Shown: piece by piece, positions 53,546-64,000 of the stretch
How positions within the stretch are numbered: the stretch's first letter is position 1
Layout of the letters: every line of letters begins with the position of its first letter
Assembly: GCA_033961575.1 (NCBI GenBank)
Contig: CM066737.1
Coordinates: 50,940,771-51,004,770, forward strand
DNA length: 64,000 bases
DNA from: Aselliscus stoliczkanus
Lineage: Eukaryota; Chordata; Mammalia; Chiroptera; Hipposideridae
Reading direction: 5' to 3'
The notes under the pieces: generated by a model
Told to the model about the DNA's origin: nothing
What the model saw: the letters and a program-made list of their open reading frames with translations, nothing else
The model's database searches: none
Made by a program: the position numbers and the translations under genes

Positions 53546-54003
53546 ATAAGTGTTTCATTTTTAGGTTTTCACATAAATGGTTTTATGGATTTAACTTCAA
53601 CTTGTTCATTGTTGGTATATCAGGAAGTGATTGACATTTATATATTAACCTTCAATCTTGTACACTTGTTATAATTTTGTTTATTTGCTTAAAAAATTAC
53701 AAGAGGTATTTTTTGTCAATTCTTTTGGATTTTCTACTCAGATGATCAAATAAAGGCAGTTTTGATTCTTCTTTCAGAATCTGTATACATTTTATTTTAT
53801 TGTCTCATTGCTTTAGTTAGGACTTCCAATATGAGGTTAAAAGGGAATGATGAGAGTGAACATTCTTGCATTGTTCCTGATCTTGGAAATCTAGTTTCTC
53901 ACCATTAATTGAGTATAATGTTAGCTGTATTTTTTGTAAATATTCTTTATTCCTAGTTTGCTGAGAGTTTTTACATAAGTAAATGATGGAATTTGTTATC
54001 TGC

Positions 54004-54415
54004 TTTTTTTTTTTAAGATTTGACTGGGAAATTGGGGAAGGGAACACTTTTGGGGAATTGGAGAATGGGAACATTGTGTTTTTCCAGGACACATCAGCTC
54101 CAAGTCAAGTTGTTGTCCTTTAATCCTAGCTGTGGAGGGTGCAAGCTCAGCTCCAAGTGCAGTCCACGCTTTCAATCTAGTTGCTGAAGGGCAGGAGGAC
54201 AGAAGACGCCCACGATCCCATGCGGGAGACAAACCAGCAACCCAGTTACCAAGGGTACGCACTCCAACCAGCTGAGCCATCCTGCTGTCCGTTGGCAGCT
54301 CAGCGGCAGCTCAGCTTGGGCGCAGCTCACCGGCCCATGTGGGAATCAAACCGGCGCCCCTGCTACTCAGAGATCGCACTCCAAACCAACCAAGTGCGCT
54401 ACCTGCCCAGCCGCT
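54004..54415 (-). mobile_element. VES-like SINE in L1M, divergent
   Basis: Tail agatttgactgggaaattgg to head gctacctgcccagcc, with reversed B boxes gagacaaaccagcaacc and gaatcaaaccggcgccc. Flanked by gttatctgcttttttt and gtcatctgttttttt. Confidence 0.9.
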
Positions 54416-54523
54416 GTCATCTGTTTTTTTGTATCTATTCATATAATCATGTTATTTTTCTACTTTAGACTGCTGAAGCAATGGATTACATTAATTGATT
54501 TTCTTTTAAAAAGAATTTTGTTG

Positions 54524-54961
54524 GGTCGGCCGAGTGGCACATTGGTTAAGAGCTGGCTTGGGATGCCAGCGGCCCCAGTTGGGATCCCACATATGAGGGC
54601 CAGTGACACTGCCCTCTACAGCTAACAACAGCTCCACCTGGAGCTGGGCTGTGCAAGCCCCAACGACGGTGCAGGCTGCTGCCCCTGCTGCAGTGGGCTG
54701 CTATAGGCTTCAGTGAGTGGCCGGCAGCCAACGTGAGCGGCTGGCAGCCAGTGTGAGCTGCCAATAGCCGCGATGACTGACTATTCAGAGGCCGGCAACC
54801 GATCTGCCTCATCCGGGAAGAGCGCAAAGACGATACTAACACGGGCCAGTGAAGCAACGTCCTCTGCAACTGGACTGAAGAACAAAAAGACAGCAACTTG
54901 TCTGTTCCCCTTCCCCGATTCCCCAATGCTGTTCCCCTCCCCAATTCCCCAATGGAAAAAA
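54524..54961 (+). mobile_element. Long SINE
   Basis: gggtcggccgagtggcacat to ccccaattccccaatgg. Flanked by aagaattttgtt and aagatttttgtt. Confidence 0.95.
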
Positions 54962-55560
54962 AAAAGATTTTTGTTAAAAATTTAGCTAACATACAATATT
55001 ATATTAGTTTCACATGTGCCCCACAGTTATTCAAAATTGATATACCTAAAGAAGCCATCACCATTAGTCCAGCAACGATCTGACCACCATACCACTCTAT
55101 CACAATAATACTGACTATATTCCCTATGTAGTACATTACATCCCCAACTTATTTGTGTTACACATGGAAATTAAGACCTCATATTACCCTTCACCATTTT
55201 CCTCCCTTTTAAAATTTTTCAATTGCAGTTGACATTCCATATTTTATATTAATTTCATGTGTACAGCATAGTGGTTAGACATGTATATAATTTAAGAAGC
55301 AATCATCCTGACTAGTGTAATACTCACCTGGTATTACACATAGTTATTACCATATCTTTGACTATATTCCTTATGCTTCACTTTATATCCCCATGACTAT
55401 TTTGTAACTATTAATTTGTGCTTCTCAGTCTCATCACCTTTTGCATCCTGCCCTCCAACCTCTGTCCCATTTATCACCCTGAAATCTAGTACCCGTCTGA
55501 CACCATACACAGCTATTACAAAATTATTGACTATATTCCTTCTACTATACCCTACATTCT

Positions 55561-55684
55561 CATTATTTTTTCTTTTTTTTTTTTTTTTTTTTGAGAGCAG
55601 TGTCACTGGCCCTCATATGTGGGACCCGAACCAGGGCGACTGGCTTCCCAAGCCAGCGCTTAACCACCGCACCACTCATCTGGC
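55561..55684 (-). mobile_element. Short SINE in L1
   Basis: Poly-T, gagagcagtgtcactggccc to cactcatctggccc. Flanked by ctataccctacattct on both sides. Confidence 0.95.
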
Positions 55685-56194
55685 CCTATACCCTACATTC
55701 TTATGACTACTGTGCTACAACAAATTTGTACTTCTTAATCCCTTCCCCTTTTGCAGCTACCCCCCAATAACCCTCCCCTCTGGCAACTATCAAAATGTTC
55801 TCTGTATCTATGTGTTTGTTTGTTTACTTTGTTATTAAGATTCCACATGTAAGTGAAATCACATTGCATCTGACATACTCCACTCAGAACAATACCCTCC
55901 TGGTCCATCCATGCTGCCACACATGGCAAGAACCCATTTCCTTCCATGGTGGAGGGTATTATAGGATATAAAATATCCTATTTTATACATGTACCACCTC
56001 CTCTTTATCCATTCATCCATTGATGGACAGCCAGGCTGCCTCCACATCTTGGCCATTGTAAACAATGCTGCAATGAACATCTGGATGCACACGTCCCCTT
56101 GAAGTTGCATTTGGGGTTTCTTCAGATATCAATACCCAGAAGTGGGATTATTAGGTTCTTCTTTATCTCTTATTATAGCCTTTGTTTTTTGGGG

Positions 56195-56621
56195 TTTTTT
56201 TGTTTGTTTGTTTCTTTTAAAGATCTTATGGGGGAACTGGGAAAAGGGGACAGTGTTGGGGAATCGGGAAAGGGGAGCAATGAAATTGTTATCCTTCAAT
56301 CTTAGTTGTGGAAGGCACAGCTAGCTCAGCTCCAAGTCCAGTCACCATCCAGCTGCCTTTTGGCAGCTCATGGCAGCTCAGATCAAGGTGCCATGTTCAA
56401 TCTTAGTTGCAGGTGATTGTAGCGCACCATCCCATGCAGGAATCCAACCAGCAACCTTGTTGTTAGGAGCACATGATCTCACCAAGTGAGCCACCCTGCC
56501 ACATGTTGGCAGCTCAGTGGCAGCTCAGCTTGGGGGTAGCTCACTGGGCCATGTAGGAATTGGACCAGCACCCCTGTTGCTCAGAGCTTGCACTCTTAAC
56601 CAACTGAGCCTCTTGGCTGGC
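56195..56621 (-). mobile_element. VES-like SINE in L1
   Basis: agatcttatgggggaactgg to head cctcttggctggcct. Flanked by tatagcctttgtttt and tatagcttttgtttt. Confidence 0.9.
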
Positions 56622-56837
56622 CTCCTATAGCTTTTGTTTTAAAGTCTGTTTTGTCTGGTATAAGTATTGCTACCCGAGCTTTTGTTTATTTGTTTGTTTG
56701 TTTGTTTCAATTTTTATGAAATACCTTTTTCCATCCCTTTACTTTCAGTTTGTGTGTATGTCTTTCAATCTGAAGTGAGTCTCTTGTAGGTAGCATATGT
56801 AAGGATTTTAGTATCCATTCAGCCACTCTATTTTTTT

Positions 56838-57012
56838 TGTTTTTTTTTTAAAGATTTTATTGGGAAATAGGTGGAGGGGAACAGTGTTGGGGAATTGGGG
56901 GAGGGAACCAGCCAAGTTGTTCTTCAGTCTTCGTTGTGGAGATTCCCAGTCGTCATCTGGCTTCCTGTTGGCAGCTCGTGGCCTCTAAGCTCAAGGTGCT
57001 GTGTTCAATCTG
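56838..57012 (-). mobile_element. VES-like SINE, tail half only
   Basis: agattttattgggaaatagg to aaggtgctgtgttcaatct, then L1-like text. The tRNA-like units are missing. Confidence 0.85.
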
Positions 57013-57189
57013 CCTGTCTGTCTTCAAGTTTGAAGGCAGCATTCTACTCTGTGACCTCAATTCTTTTATGGATCGAAGAAGAGTTGTTGATCTCTCAGTG
57101 TGTTCAGTTTTTTACTTTTGTTAAGATGTAGTGGGAACTTCCAAGCTCCTTATATGCTGGACAGGAAACCAGAAGTGCCTGTTGAGTTT

Positions 57190-58335
57190 TAAATGACACC
57201 TTTTGACAATTTGGAAGAAATGGATAAAGTTCAAGAAGCATACAATCTACCAAGTCTGAACCAAAAAGAAACAGAAACTCTGAACAGTCTGATTACTACA
57301 AAAGAAATTGAATCAGAAATCAACAATCTTCCAACAAACAAAAGTCCTGGACCAGATGAATAAGTGTTGGCGAGGTTGTGGAGAAAAGGGAACCGTGGTA
57401 CACTGTTGGTGGGACTGCAGATTGGTGCAGCCATTATGGAAATCAGTATGGAGGTATCTCAAAAAACTGGAAATGGAACTACCATATGACCCAGCAATTC
57501 CACTCTTGGGTATCTACCCAGAGGAATCCAAGATGCTAATTTGAAAAAATATATGCACCCCTATGTTTATTGCGGCGCTATTTACAATAGCCAAGACTTG
57601 GAAACAACCGAAATGCCCATCGGTAGATGACTGGTTTAAGAAACTGTGGTACATTTATACAATGGAGTATTACTCCACTCTAAAGAAGAATGAAATCGTA
57701 CCGTTTGTAATGATATGGATGGACCTAGAGACCATTATGTTAAGTGAAATAAGTCCATCGGAGAAAGACAAATACCATATGATCTCATTTACATGTAGAA
57801 TCTGAAAACCTGAATGTATGAGCAAACTAAACAGTAACAGTCTCATAGATATAGAGGAAAAACTGAGGGTTGCTAGGTGGGAGGGGGGTGAGGATGAGGG
57901 CGAAGGGGAAGAGATTAGACAGCATAAATAGGTAACTACAATATTGCCACAGGGATATGAAAGACAGTTAGGGGAATATAATTAATAATGTTATAAATAT
58001 TTTGTGGGGTGTCAGATGGTCACATGTCTTGTTAGGGAGACCACTTCATGGATGGAGTAGAGGCTTGATCACTGCACTGTATACCTGAAATTGATGTTGT
58101 ATAATATTGTATGCCAACTGTAACTGAATATATAGATAGTCACGGGATGTGGATTATTGTGTGGAAGGGAGTTAAAGGAATTGTAATAGATATGTATGAT
58201 GTGGGGTGGCAAACTGGGTGAGGGGGTTGTCATTTTGAGGGGTAAAATGTATAACTATTGCACTGTGTTGTACCCCTGAAACTAATTTTTAAAAAAATTT
58301 ATTTCACAATAAAAGAATTTTTAAAAAAGCTAAAA
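57190..58335 (+). mobile_element. L1 with internally deleted ORF2 and full 3' UTR
   Basis: 57225-57362 encodes the start of the reverse-transcriptase region ([24 protein letters not shown]). It is then fused directly to the ORF2 C-terminus from 57363 ([35 protein letters not shown], stop; MFIAALFTIAKTWKQPKCPS, EKDKYHMISFTCRI). Most of the reverse-transcriptase domain is therefore deleted. The 3' UTR is complete to the A-rich end (cacaataaaagaattttt). This is the reference copy for the antisense L1 at 24125 and 38240. Confidence 0.9.
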
Positions 58336-61300
58336 AAGTAATCTGATCTATGTTAAATAGTGAATTTCTTAATGAAGTAATGGCAGGCAAGAACGATAGG
58401 CACTTGATTGTATGTTGGCTCTACATTTGATCAAACAGTTTTTATTCTACTCATGCAAAGGTGAAGTTTTCTGTAAGTAAAGGACTTCAACTTCAATGGG
58501 TGGGTAATTAATGGTTCACTTTTAGAAGACAGGGGCTACAACCCTAGACATTCTTTCTTGTTTACTTTGCTCCATATCTGCACTATCATCTTCTCCTCTT
58601 GTACTATTTAAAAGACGCCACTGCTGGCAGATTCCTCCATGTGTGGAAGAGTGACTGAAGAATCTCACAAGTGTTGTAGTTCTCTCTACACTCATGTATG
58701 TAAGGAGATCTACCTGCCATTTTTTTAACTTTTCATGGTTTATAGTTCAAAAGATCTATTCATATTTATAGTCTGTTTTTTCCCAGACTACCCTGGCATT
58801 TTTCGACTTGTTCTGACACTTCCAGTCAGTGTCACAGCATTTAGCCCATTTTCTTTGTTTTGTTTTATAGCTTATTATGATTTATGTATTCATATTTTGT
58901 CTCCACAATGAAAGATTACATCTTATGTCTCTTTTACATCCCAGACAGGGGAAGGTACATTGTAGTTTCTGCTTGTTCATGATTTGCTTGATTGCTGCCT
59001 TCCATGTTGGTGGTCTACCGTTATGACTGTCTGAAATTCTACAGTAATGGGAACATCCTCAGAGCTTTATTTTATTTTGACTTTATGGCCTTTTCTTGTG
59101 GGGAGAGACTACCTGTTTATAGTTACCCAAATTGAGTTTGCTATGTGAAAACTGTTGGTATGTATACCAGATCTAGTATAATTCCACTTATCTTTGTTTC
59201 AAAATATCTTTTTTGGTGATCTTAAGTTTTCATTTGATTTTAAAGATAATGATGATGTAGTTATCAAAGAAATCCTAGCCCCAACTCTGAAGATCTTTGG
59301 ATCCATCTAAAGATTGAGGTTGCTTTAACACTTTCTGTTTATTTAATCTCCTGAGACATTGATTTTATAATTTTGGTTTTCTGTTTTGTCTAGATAGGAT
59401 TTGTCACTAATTTTTAGTTATCTATCTCCATAAATATCTAAAGATGTTATGCAACATTTCTATGATACAGTTTAGTATATGACCTTAGTAGTATTTGTAT
59501 TTATTTTCTTTTTCTTTTTCAGGTCATCTTGTGAATATTTTTCATGGCACACACTGAAACTACAGGAGCACTTGGGTCTTGTATGAATTACATGTTAATT
59601 GTGAAACAGAGTAGAAACTTACTCCAAAGACTAGCTTCCAAGTTGTTTGTTGGGTTATTAGTCCAAGCTTCCAGAGATAAAAATGAACCTACTACACAAC
59701 CTTCTTTTAAATCATTAGTGATAATAGGGAATGGTCAAGATACCAATATGTATAATATAACTGCCTGTATTATTACAGAATCTTAAATGGATCTCATATG
59801 AATCTTAGCAACAAGTCATGGGGCAAAAATCCAGGAAAAATTGTGCAGTATCTTTTGTCAGTTGATAATATAGTCTAGATATATTGGTGTTCACTGATTT
59901 GTTTTCTGTATCTGTCACAATTTAGTGAGCATGTATGTCTGTTACTTCATGTTGAGTAAAGAGTTCAAAGTAAATTAGACAAGGAGTAAAATAACTTACT
60001 TATATTTATCCAAGAGTTACAAAGTCTGGATTTTCTGCAAAGTAATGGTTTGAAGAAACTCACTTTCATAAAAAGAACATTAGTCATGGAAAGAAGCAAG
60101 TGGCTCCCAGTGGGAAGCATTTGTAAAAGGATATTTAGAGCTTACCAAGGGGTATAAAGCCAAATGACTCTTCTGAAGGATTGTCGTTGTTGATTTAAGA
60201 AAGTATCTGAGGATGAGAGCTGTATCCAGTTACTGTGATGTTGGATGAGATAGTTGGAAGGACTTTCAATGGAAACTGCAATAGACTTCCTTTAGATCTG
60301 GGAGGGAAATGATGACTTAGGGTTGAAACTTAGTATTCTCCTACGATGGAGGTTCTCTTACGAAGTTCCAGTTCTTATTAGAAATGAGGTTTAGAAATCA
60401 AGAATTATGGAACACAAGTAATCTGGACTTTACCAGATGGAGAAATGAGATCACATGAACACTACTATCCAAATTTCATCAGCCTAAAGGCCCCACCTGC
60501 TCACAGAGGAATTTAACACTCTTACAAAGACTCTCAAGTTTTTCCTCATCAAGGGGAATATGCATGCACCAACATGTTACACATGAACTTGTAACAAGCA
60601 CATTCATATTCTTATAAACATACCTACTAGTCAAAGCACCTTATCACTGCCTCTGTTGCTGATGTCCCTTGTGCACTGAGCTTCCAGTCCTTGAGTTACG
60701 GAGAACTGACCGCTCACCTAACTTTATGTTGATTTTGTCACTTAGGCGCTAAACATTACTTGAGCTCAGAATCACAGAAGGTCCTTCATGAAAATGGCTC
60801 CTTCAGGTTTTAGCTCTATTTTCCCCACTGAGCCTTGAGTCAAAAGGACTAGCCATAGCACCAACACTCTACCATCTATTCTTTCCATCTCTCTCTCTCT
60901 GTTCTTTTGGGTACCCCAGCAAAAAACAACAAACAAAAACCTAATTTCTCATTCCTTCTTCAACCCAAACCTCAAAGGCCACATGCATTCAGATTTATGC
61001 TAATAGGTAAAGGAAGGAGTAGGGGAAAGTGTCACCTGATCTCTTTCAGACAAAGTTTCAGCACAAGCTTCAGCTCAGCCAAGATACTCTGTTACACATA
61101 TAATAAACACATAGGCTGTGTTTCTATTAGGGCCTGGGCGGGAATAGAAAGAGCATATCAGAGGAAGGCAGCAGTGGTATAAAAAACCCCAGCACTTCAG
61201 AAAGAGAATTAAACCTTGAAAGAGCCTCTCCCTTTGTTGTTCTTTCTTACTGCTCTTCATTTTATTCAATTTTAATTTCAAAACTGAAATTTTTAATTGA

Positions 61301-61605
61301 GTGAAACTCTTTTGTTCCTTCATCTTTACATCCAAAGAGAACAGAAATTAATTAATATTCATGGCCAAACAACCACGAATTAAGATGGTTTTCATCACAA
61401 AATGCTATGGAAAGCGATCGATGATGTTGAATTTGGCAGGTCTCTTTGCTTTAAATCAATTCTATTTCATATCTAAAACTAAAGCCTGATGTCCCATAAA
61501 TCAGTGGAGTATCTTTCCAGGCAAAACAGCTTTAATATGAAGACACTATTACTCTTGAACTAGTTACTGCAACAGTGAAGAAATGCAAGTAGTCCCATTT
61601 TGTTT
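58336..61605. other. Unassigned 3.3-kb unique-looking region
   Basis: The longest SINE-free and L1-free stretch here. Open frames reach only about 90 codons (59544-59786, 60907-61182) and resemble no family. No RNA gene or processed gene was recognised. Confidence 0.45.
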
Positions 61606-62018
61606 TAAGATTTTATTGGGGAATTGGGGGAGAGAACATCGTTCGGGAATCAGGGAAGGGGAACAGACAAGTTGCTGTCCTTTTGTTCTTCAGTCTAGTT
61701 GTGGAAGACATTGTTTCACTGGCCCATGTTGGTATTGTGACCATTGCACTCTTCTCAGGTGAGGCAGATAGGTCTCTGGCCACTGGACGGCGGCTGACAG
61801 CAGCTCATGAAAGTGCACGCCAGCTGCCGGCCGCCCTTCTGCAGCCTACGCTTCAGCTGGTGACTCAAGGCAGCCCAGCTCCAGGTTGAGCTATTGTTCA
61901 CCATCTTAGCTGTAGAGGGTGCAGCGTCACTGGCCCTCATGTGGGATCCAAACCGGGACCCTGTTGCTGGGAGCTGGCATCCCAAGCCAACTCCTAATCA
62001 AAGCGCCACTCAGCCAGC
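61606..62018 (-). mobile_element. Long SINE (divergent, same subtype as 35103), antisense
   Basis: agattttattggggaattgg to head cactcagccagccc, with the ccctgttgctgggagctgg variant next to the head. Confidence 0.9.
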
Positions 62019-62042
62019 CCATGTAGCCCCCTTTTTTTCTGA

Positions 62043-62178
62043 TTTTTTTTTTTTTTAGCTGAGCCATCCTGCTACCTGTGGCTGCTCAGCTCGGGCTTGG
62101 CATCGAACTGCTGTTGCTCAGAGCTCAGCTTGCACTCTTGAGCAAGCTCTTAACCAACTGAGCCACTCTGCCAGCCCT
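62043..62178 (-). mobile_element. VES-like SINE, truncated
   Basis: agctgagccatcctgctacc to gagccactctgccagccc. Flanked by catgtagccc on both sides (62020 and 62180). Confidence 0.85.
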
Positions 62179-62547
62179 CCATGTAGCCCTTTTTTAATTA
62201 GTCATCTCACTTTGAAGATTTTCAAACTGTAAAAAGACACAAATAGTCAAACTATTACCCCATGTCTTGAAGTAGAAGAATTTCCAGACTTGATTTGTTA
62301 GATATCGTTACCTATGAAGAAAATGACAATGAACCCTACTTCATATGGTATGTTGTGAAATGCCAGTCAAAAATAGAGCAGAGAAAAATTCTGGAAGTTG
62401 TGAGTGAGGATTCAGGAGACCTTATTGTTATAAGAAAAATTCTTGAATATCGAGAGTTGCTGACAGCATAGAGAAGAACCTGGAGTTGGTAAACTAAAGG
62501 ATGGAAAAGTGCTATAATGAAAAAGCAGATAGATAGGTTGACCTAGA
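62179..62547. other. Unassigned interval
   Basis: Nothing recognised. Confidence 0.4.
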
Positions 62548-62612
62548 GCAGTGGTTCTCAATAAGGGGAGATTTTGCCCTGTAGGGGAGCATTGGCAATG
62601 TCTGTCCAAGGT

Positions 62613-63472
62613 TTTTAAAATAACCTTTTTGGTTTTAATTTTAGTGTAGTTTTAGAGTTATAAAAATGTTGCAAACAGAGTACAGAGACTTCTGAATACC
62701 TCTACTTAGTTTCCCTTATTGTTAACATCTTACATTGTGTGATATATTGCTACAACTAAAGAAACAATGTGACACGTTATTATTACCTAAAGTTCATACT
62801 TTACTCAGCTTTCCTTAGTTGTTGCCTAATATCCTTTTTCAGTTTGGGGATCCATCCCATCAAGGAAACCGTATTGCATTTTGTTGTCACATCTCCTTAG
62901 GCTGCTCTTGGCAGACTTCCCTTTCTTTTGATGACCTTGACAGGTCAGGTATGTTGTAGAATGCCTCTCAGTTGAGATTTGTTTGATGTTATTCTCATAA
63001 TTAGACTGGGGTCATGTGTTTTTTTTTAAATTCTTATTTATTTATTTATTTTTGAGGGCAATGTCACTGGCCCTCATATGTGGGATCCGAACCGGGGCCA
63101 CTGGTGTCCCAAGCCAGCGCTTAACCACTGTGCCACTCAGCCGGCCCTGAGGTTATGTGTTTTTAAGGGGGAGGAAGATAGAGTGGCGTGACATTCTCAT
63201 CACATCATATCTAGGGCTATCAACATGACTTATCGCTGACCTTGTTAATCTTGACCACCTATCCAAGATAGTGTTTGTGAAGATTTTCCACTATGCGCAA
63301 TCCTCACTTGCAGGATGAGTAGTTATGTTCCATCTCCTTGAGGGGAGAGTATCTACATAAAATATGTGGAATTCTGTATGGGAAATTTGTCTCTTCTCCC
63401 ATATTCATTTAGTTATCATTTATTTACATTAGTATGGATTCCAGGATATTTATTGCAGCCATTTAAATTTTT
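62613..63472 (-). mobile_element. Old L1M inserted in MER20, antisense
   Basis: Antisense L1M text: agagttataaaaatgttgca, tacagagacttctgaatacc, ttgttgtcacatctccttag, atttgtttgatgttattctc, ttccaggatatttattgcag. Confidence 0.8.
63033..63147 (-). mobile_element. Short SINE inserted in that L1M
   Basis: (tttatt)n tail, gagggcaatgtcactggccc to cactcagccggccc. Flanked by gtcatgtgttttt and gttatgtgttttt. Confidence 0.95.
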
Positions 63473-63613
63473 GTAAGGGGTCTGGGGAGGGTGCTTATGT
63501 TATCTAGTGGCAGAGACCAGGGATGTGATCCTATAATGCACAATATAGATAGATGCCCACAGCAGAGTAATTTGACCCCAAATGTAAATAGCACCAACGC
63601 TGAGAAACCCTGC

Positions 63614-64000
63614 TGTAAGACCTCTGATGTTCTACTGTTACATGTTGCATGAGGAAATGCAGCTCTAATTATACAATGAACATCAATAAATAAAAGTTGC
63701 ATTTTCAGACAATTTTGTTGGAATGCATTAAAGGAATAAGTCTATTGGTGTTATGTAGACATAAAGTAGGAGGTTTAGTCTGCCTAACGCTCTGTATAAA
63801 CAAAATGAGTTGGGAAGTTGAGGCAGCTACCCAGACTGTTCAAATTCAGTGGTATCCTCTACTCATCACCCTGCTATTAAAGAAAAATTTGGCTCAATAT
63901 GTACAGATTGGTAGTCGGCACTGAATTTACTAAATATTTACTTACCACCCATGTACGAGTTCCAGGAATCAAGAGAGGCTTTGGAATGAGCCTGAAGGTG
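63614..64000. other. Unassigned sequence to window end
   Basis: Nothing recognised. Confidence 0.4.

Larger units (their letters stand above)
51240..54515 (-). mobile_element. Old L1M, antisense, several kilobases, interrupted by four SINEs
   Basis: Antisense L1M text in order: cttggtattatacattccat, gtcatatagtcgaaatcata, ggacatcttggttgcttcca, aacagtcctttatcagatat, tttggtgttgtattttaaaa, ttgactatatttttgtgggt, atggattacattaattgatt. Internal deletions are present (for example after the 51870-51972 SINE). No ORF2 frame of useful length survives. Confidence 0.9.
54965..57189 (-). mobile_element. L1 block, antisense, mixed fragments
   Basis: At least two antisense L1 3' ends (54965-55180 and 55190-55560) followed by an ORF2 remnant at 55850-56110 (MFIAALFTMAKMWRQPGCPS, several stops) and L1-like text at 56622-56837. 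57013-57189 (cttccaagctccttatatgc) is L1-like but not placed. Three SINEs interrupt the block. Confidence 0.8.
62548..63613 (+). mobile_element. MER20 (hAT-Charlie) split by an L1
   Basis: The left part 62548-62612 reads cagtggttctcaataagggg, gattttgccctgtaggggag and ggcaatgtctgtcc. The right part 63473-63613 reads gtgcttatgttatctagtgg, agagaccagggatgtgatcc, cctataatgcac and gctgagaaaccctg. Together they form one MER20 copy. Confidence 0.85.

Noticed and set aside
55735..56110. Two overlapping minus-strand frames of 70 and 83 codons
   Set aside because: They are remnants of L1 ORF2 (MFIAALFTMAK), not host genes.
59544..59786. An 80-codon open frame beginning MAHTETTGAL
   Set aside because: No family resemblance, no repeat structure and no supporting context. 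The length is not remarkable for AT-rich DNA.

Overview
This is nuclear DNA of a placental mammal, almost certainly a bat. No prokaryotic or phage structure is present. The strongest clue is about fifty tRNA-derived SINEs. One group closely resembles the bat VES family: tandem tRNA-like units, a body reading gcaccctccacaactaag, and a C-rich tail ending AATAAAATCTTT. Ancient mammalian repeats (MIR, L2, MER5A, MER20) and bat-style L1 3' ends are also present. A rhinolophoid/pteropodid (Yinpterochiroptera) bat is a guess. SINEs are named here as 'short' (one tRNA-like head of about 95 bp plus oligo-A), 'long' (same head plus a 330-bp body and the AATAAA/TCTTT tail) and 'VES-like' (two or three tRNA-like units plus that tail). 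Strand + means the head lies at the lower coordinate.

Layout. 0-4.6 kb: MIR, MER5A, a mariner-type MITE and SINEs. 4.66-6.29 kb and 12.26-13.69 kb: two arms of an inverted duplication with a 6-kb spacer. Each arm carries the same 121-codon open frame. The core of the arms is almost identical while the flanks have diverged. Arm A later gained a solo LTR and a SINE, and arm B a different SINE. 14.5-16.0 kb (minus): the best coding candidate, a long intact frame for an internally repeated protein that I do not recognise. 19.9-22.5 kb (minus): a retrocopy of MED28 (Mediator subunit) with the last 107 codons still open. 24.1-30.6 kb: L1 and a dense SINE field. 31.4-36.7 kb: a decayed class I endogenous retrovirus. 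39.6-41.4 kb: two oppositely oriented SINEs with swapped target-site duplications, the footprint of an 867-bp inversion that also split an L1 3' UTR. 43.5-44.1 kb (minus): a broken UBE2V2 retropseudogene. 44.7-50.9 kb: L2, MIR and SINEs. 51.2-58.3 kb: three L1 blocks riddled with SINEs. 58.3-61.6 kb: unassigned sequence. 61.6-63.6 kb: SINEs and a MER20 copy split by an L1, itself split by a SINE.

There is no gene network to describe. Apart from the repeat-protein ORF and the duplicated small ORF, the window is gene-poor and repeat-rich. An inverted duplication beside a single-exon, repeat-bearing, possibly lineage-specific ORF recalls X-linked or testis-type ampliconic loci, but nothing here proves the chromosome or the expression. 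Most other short open frames lie in antisense or sense SINE/L1 sequence and are not listed as genes.
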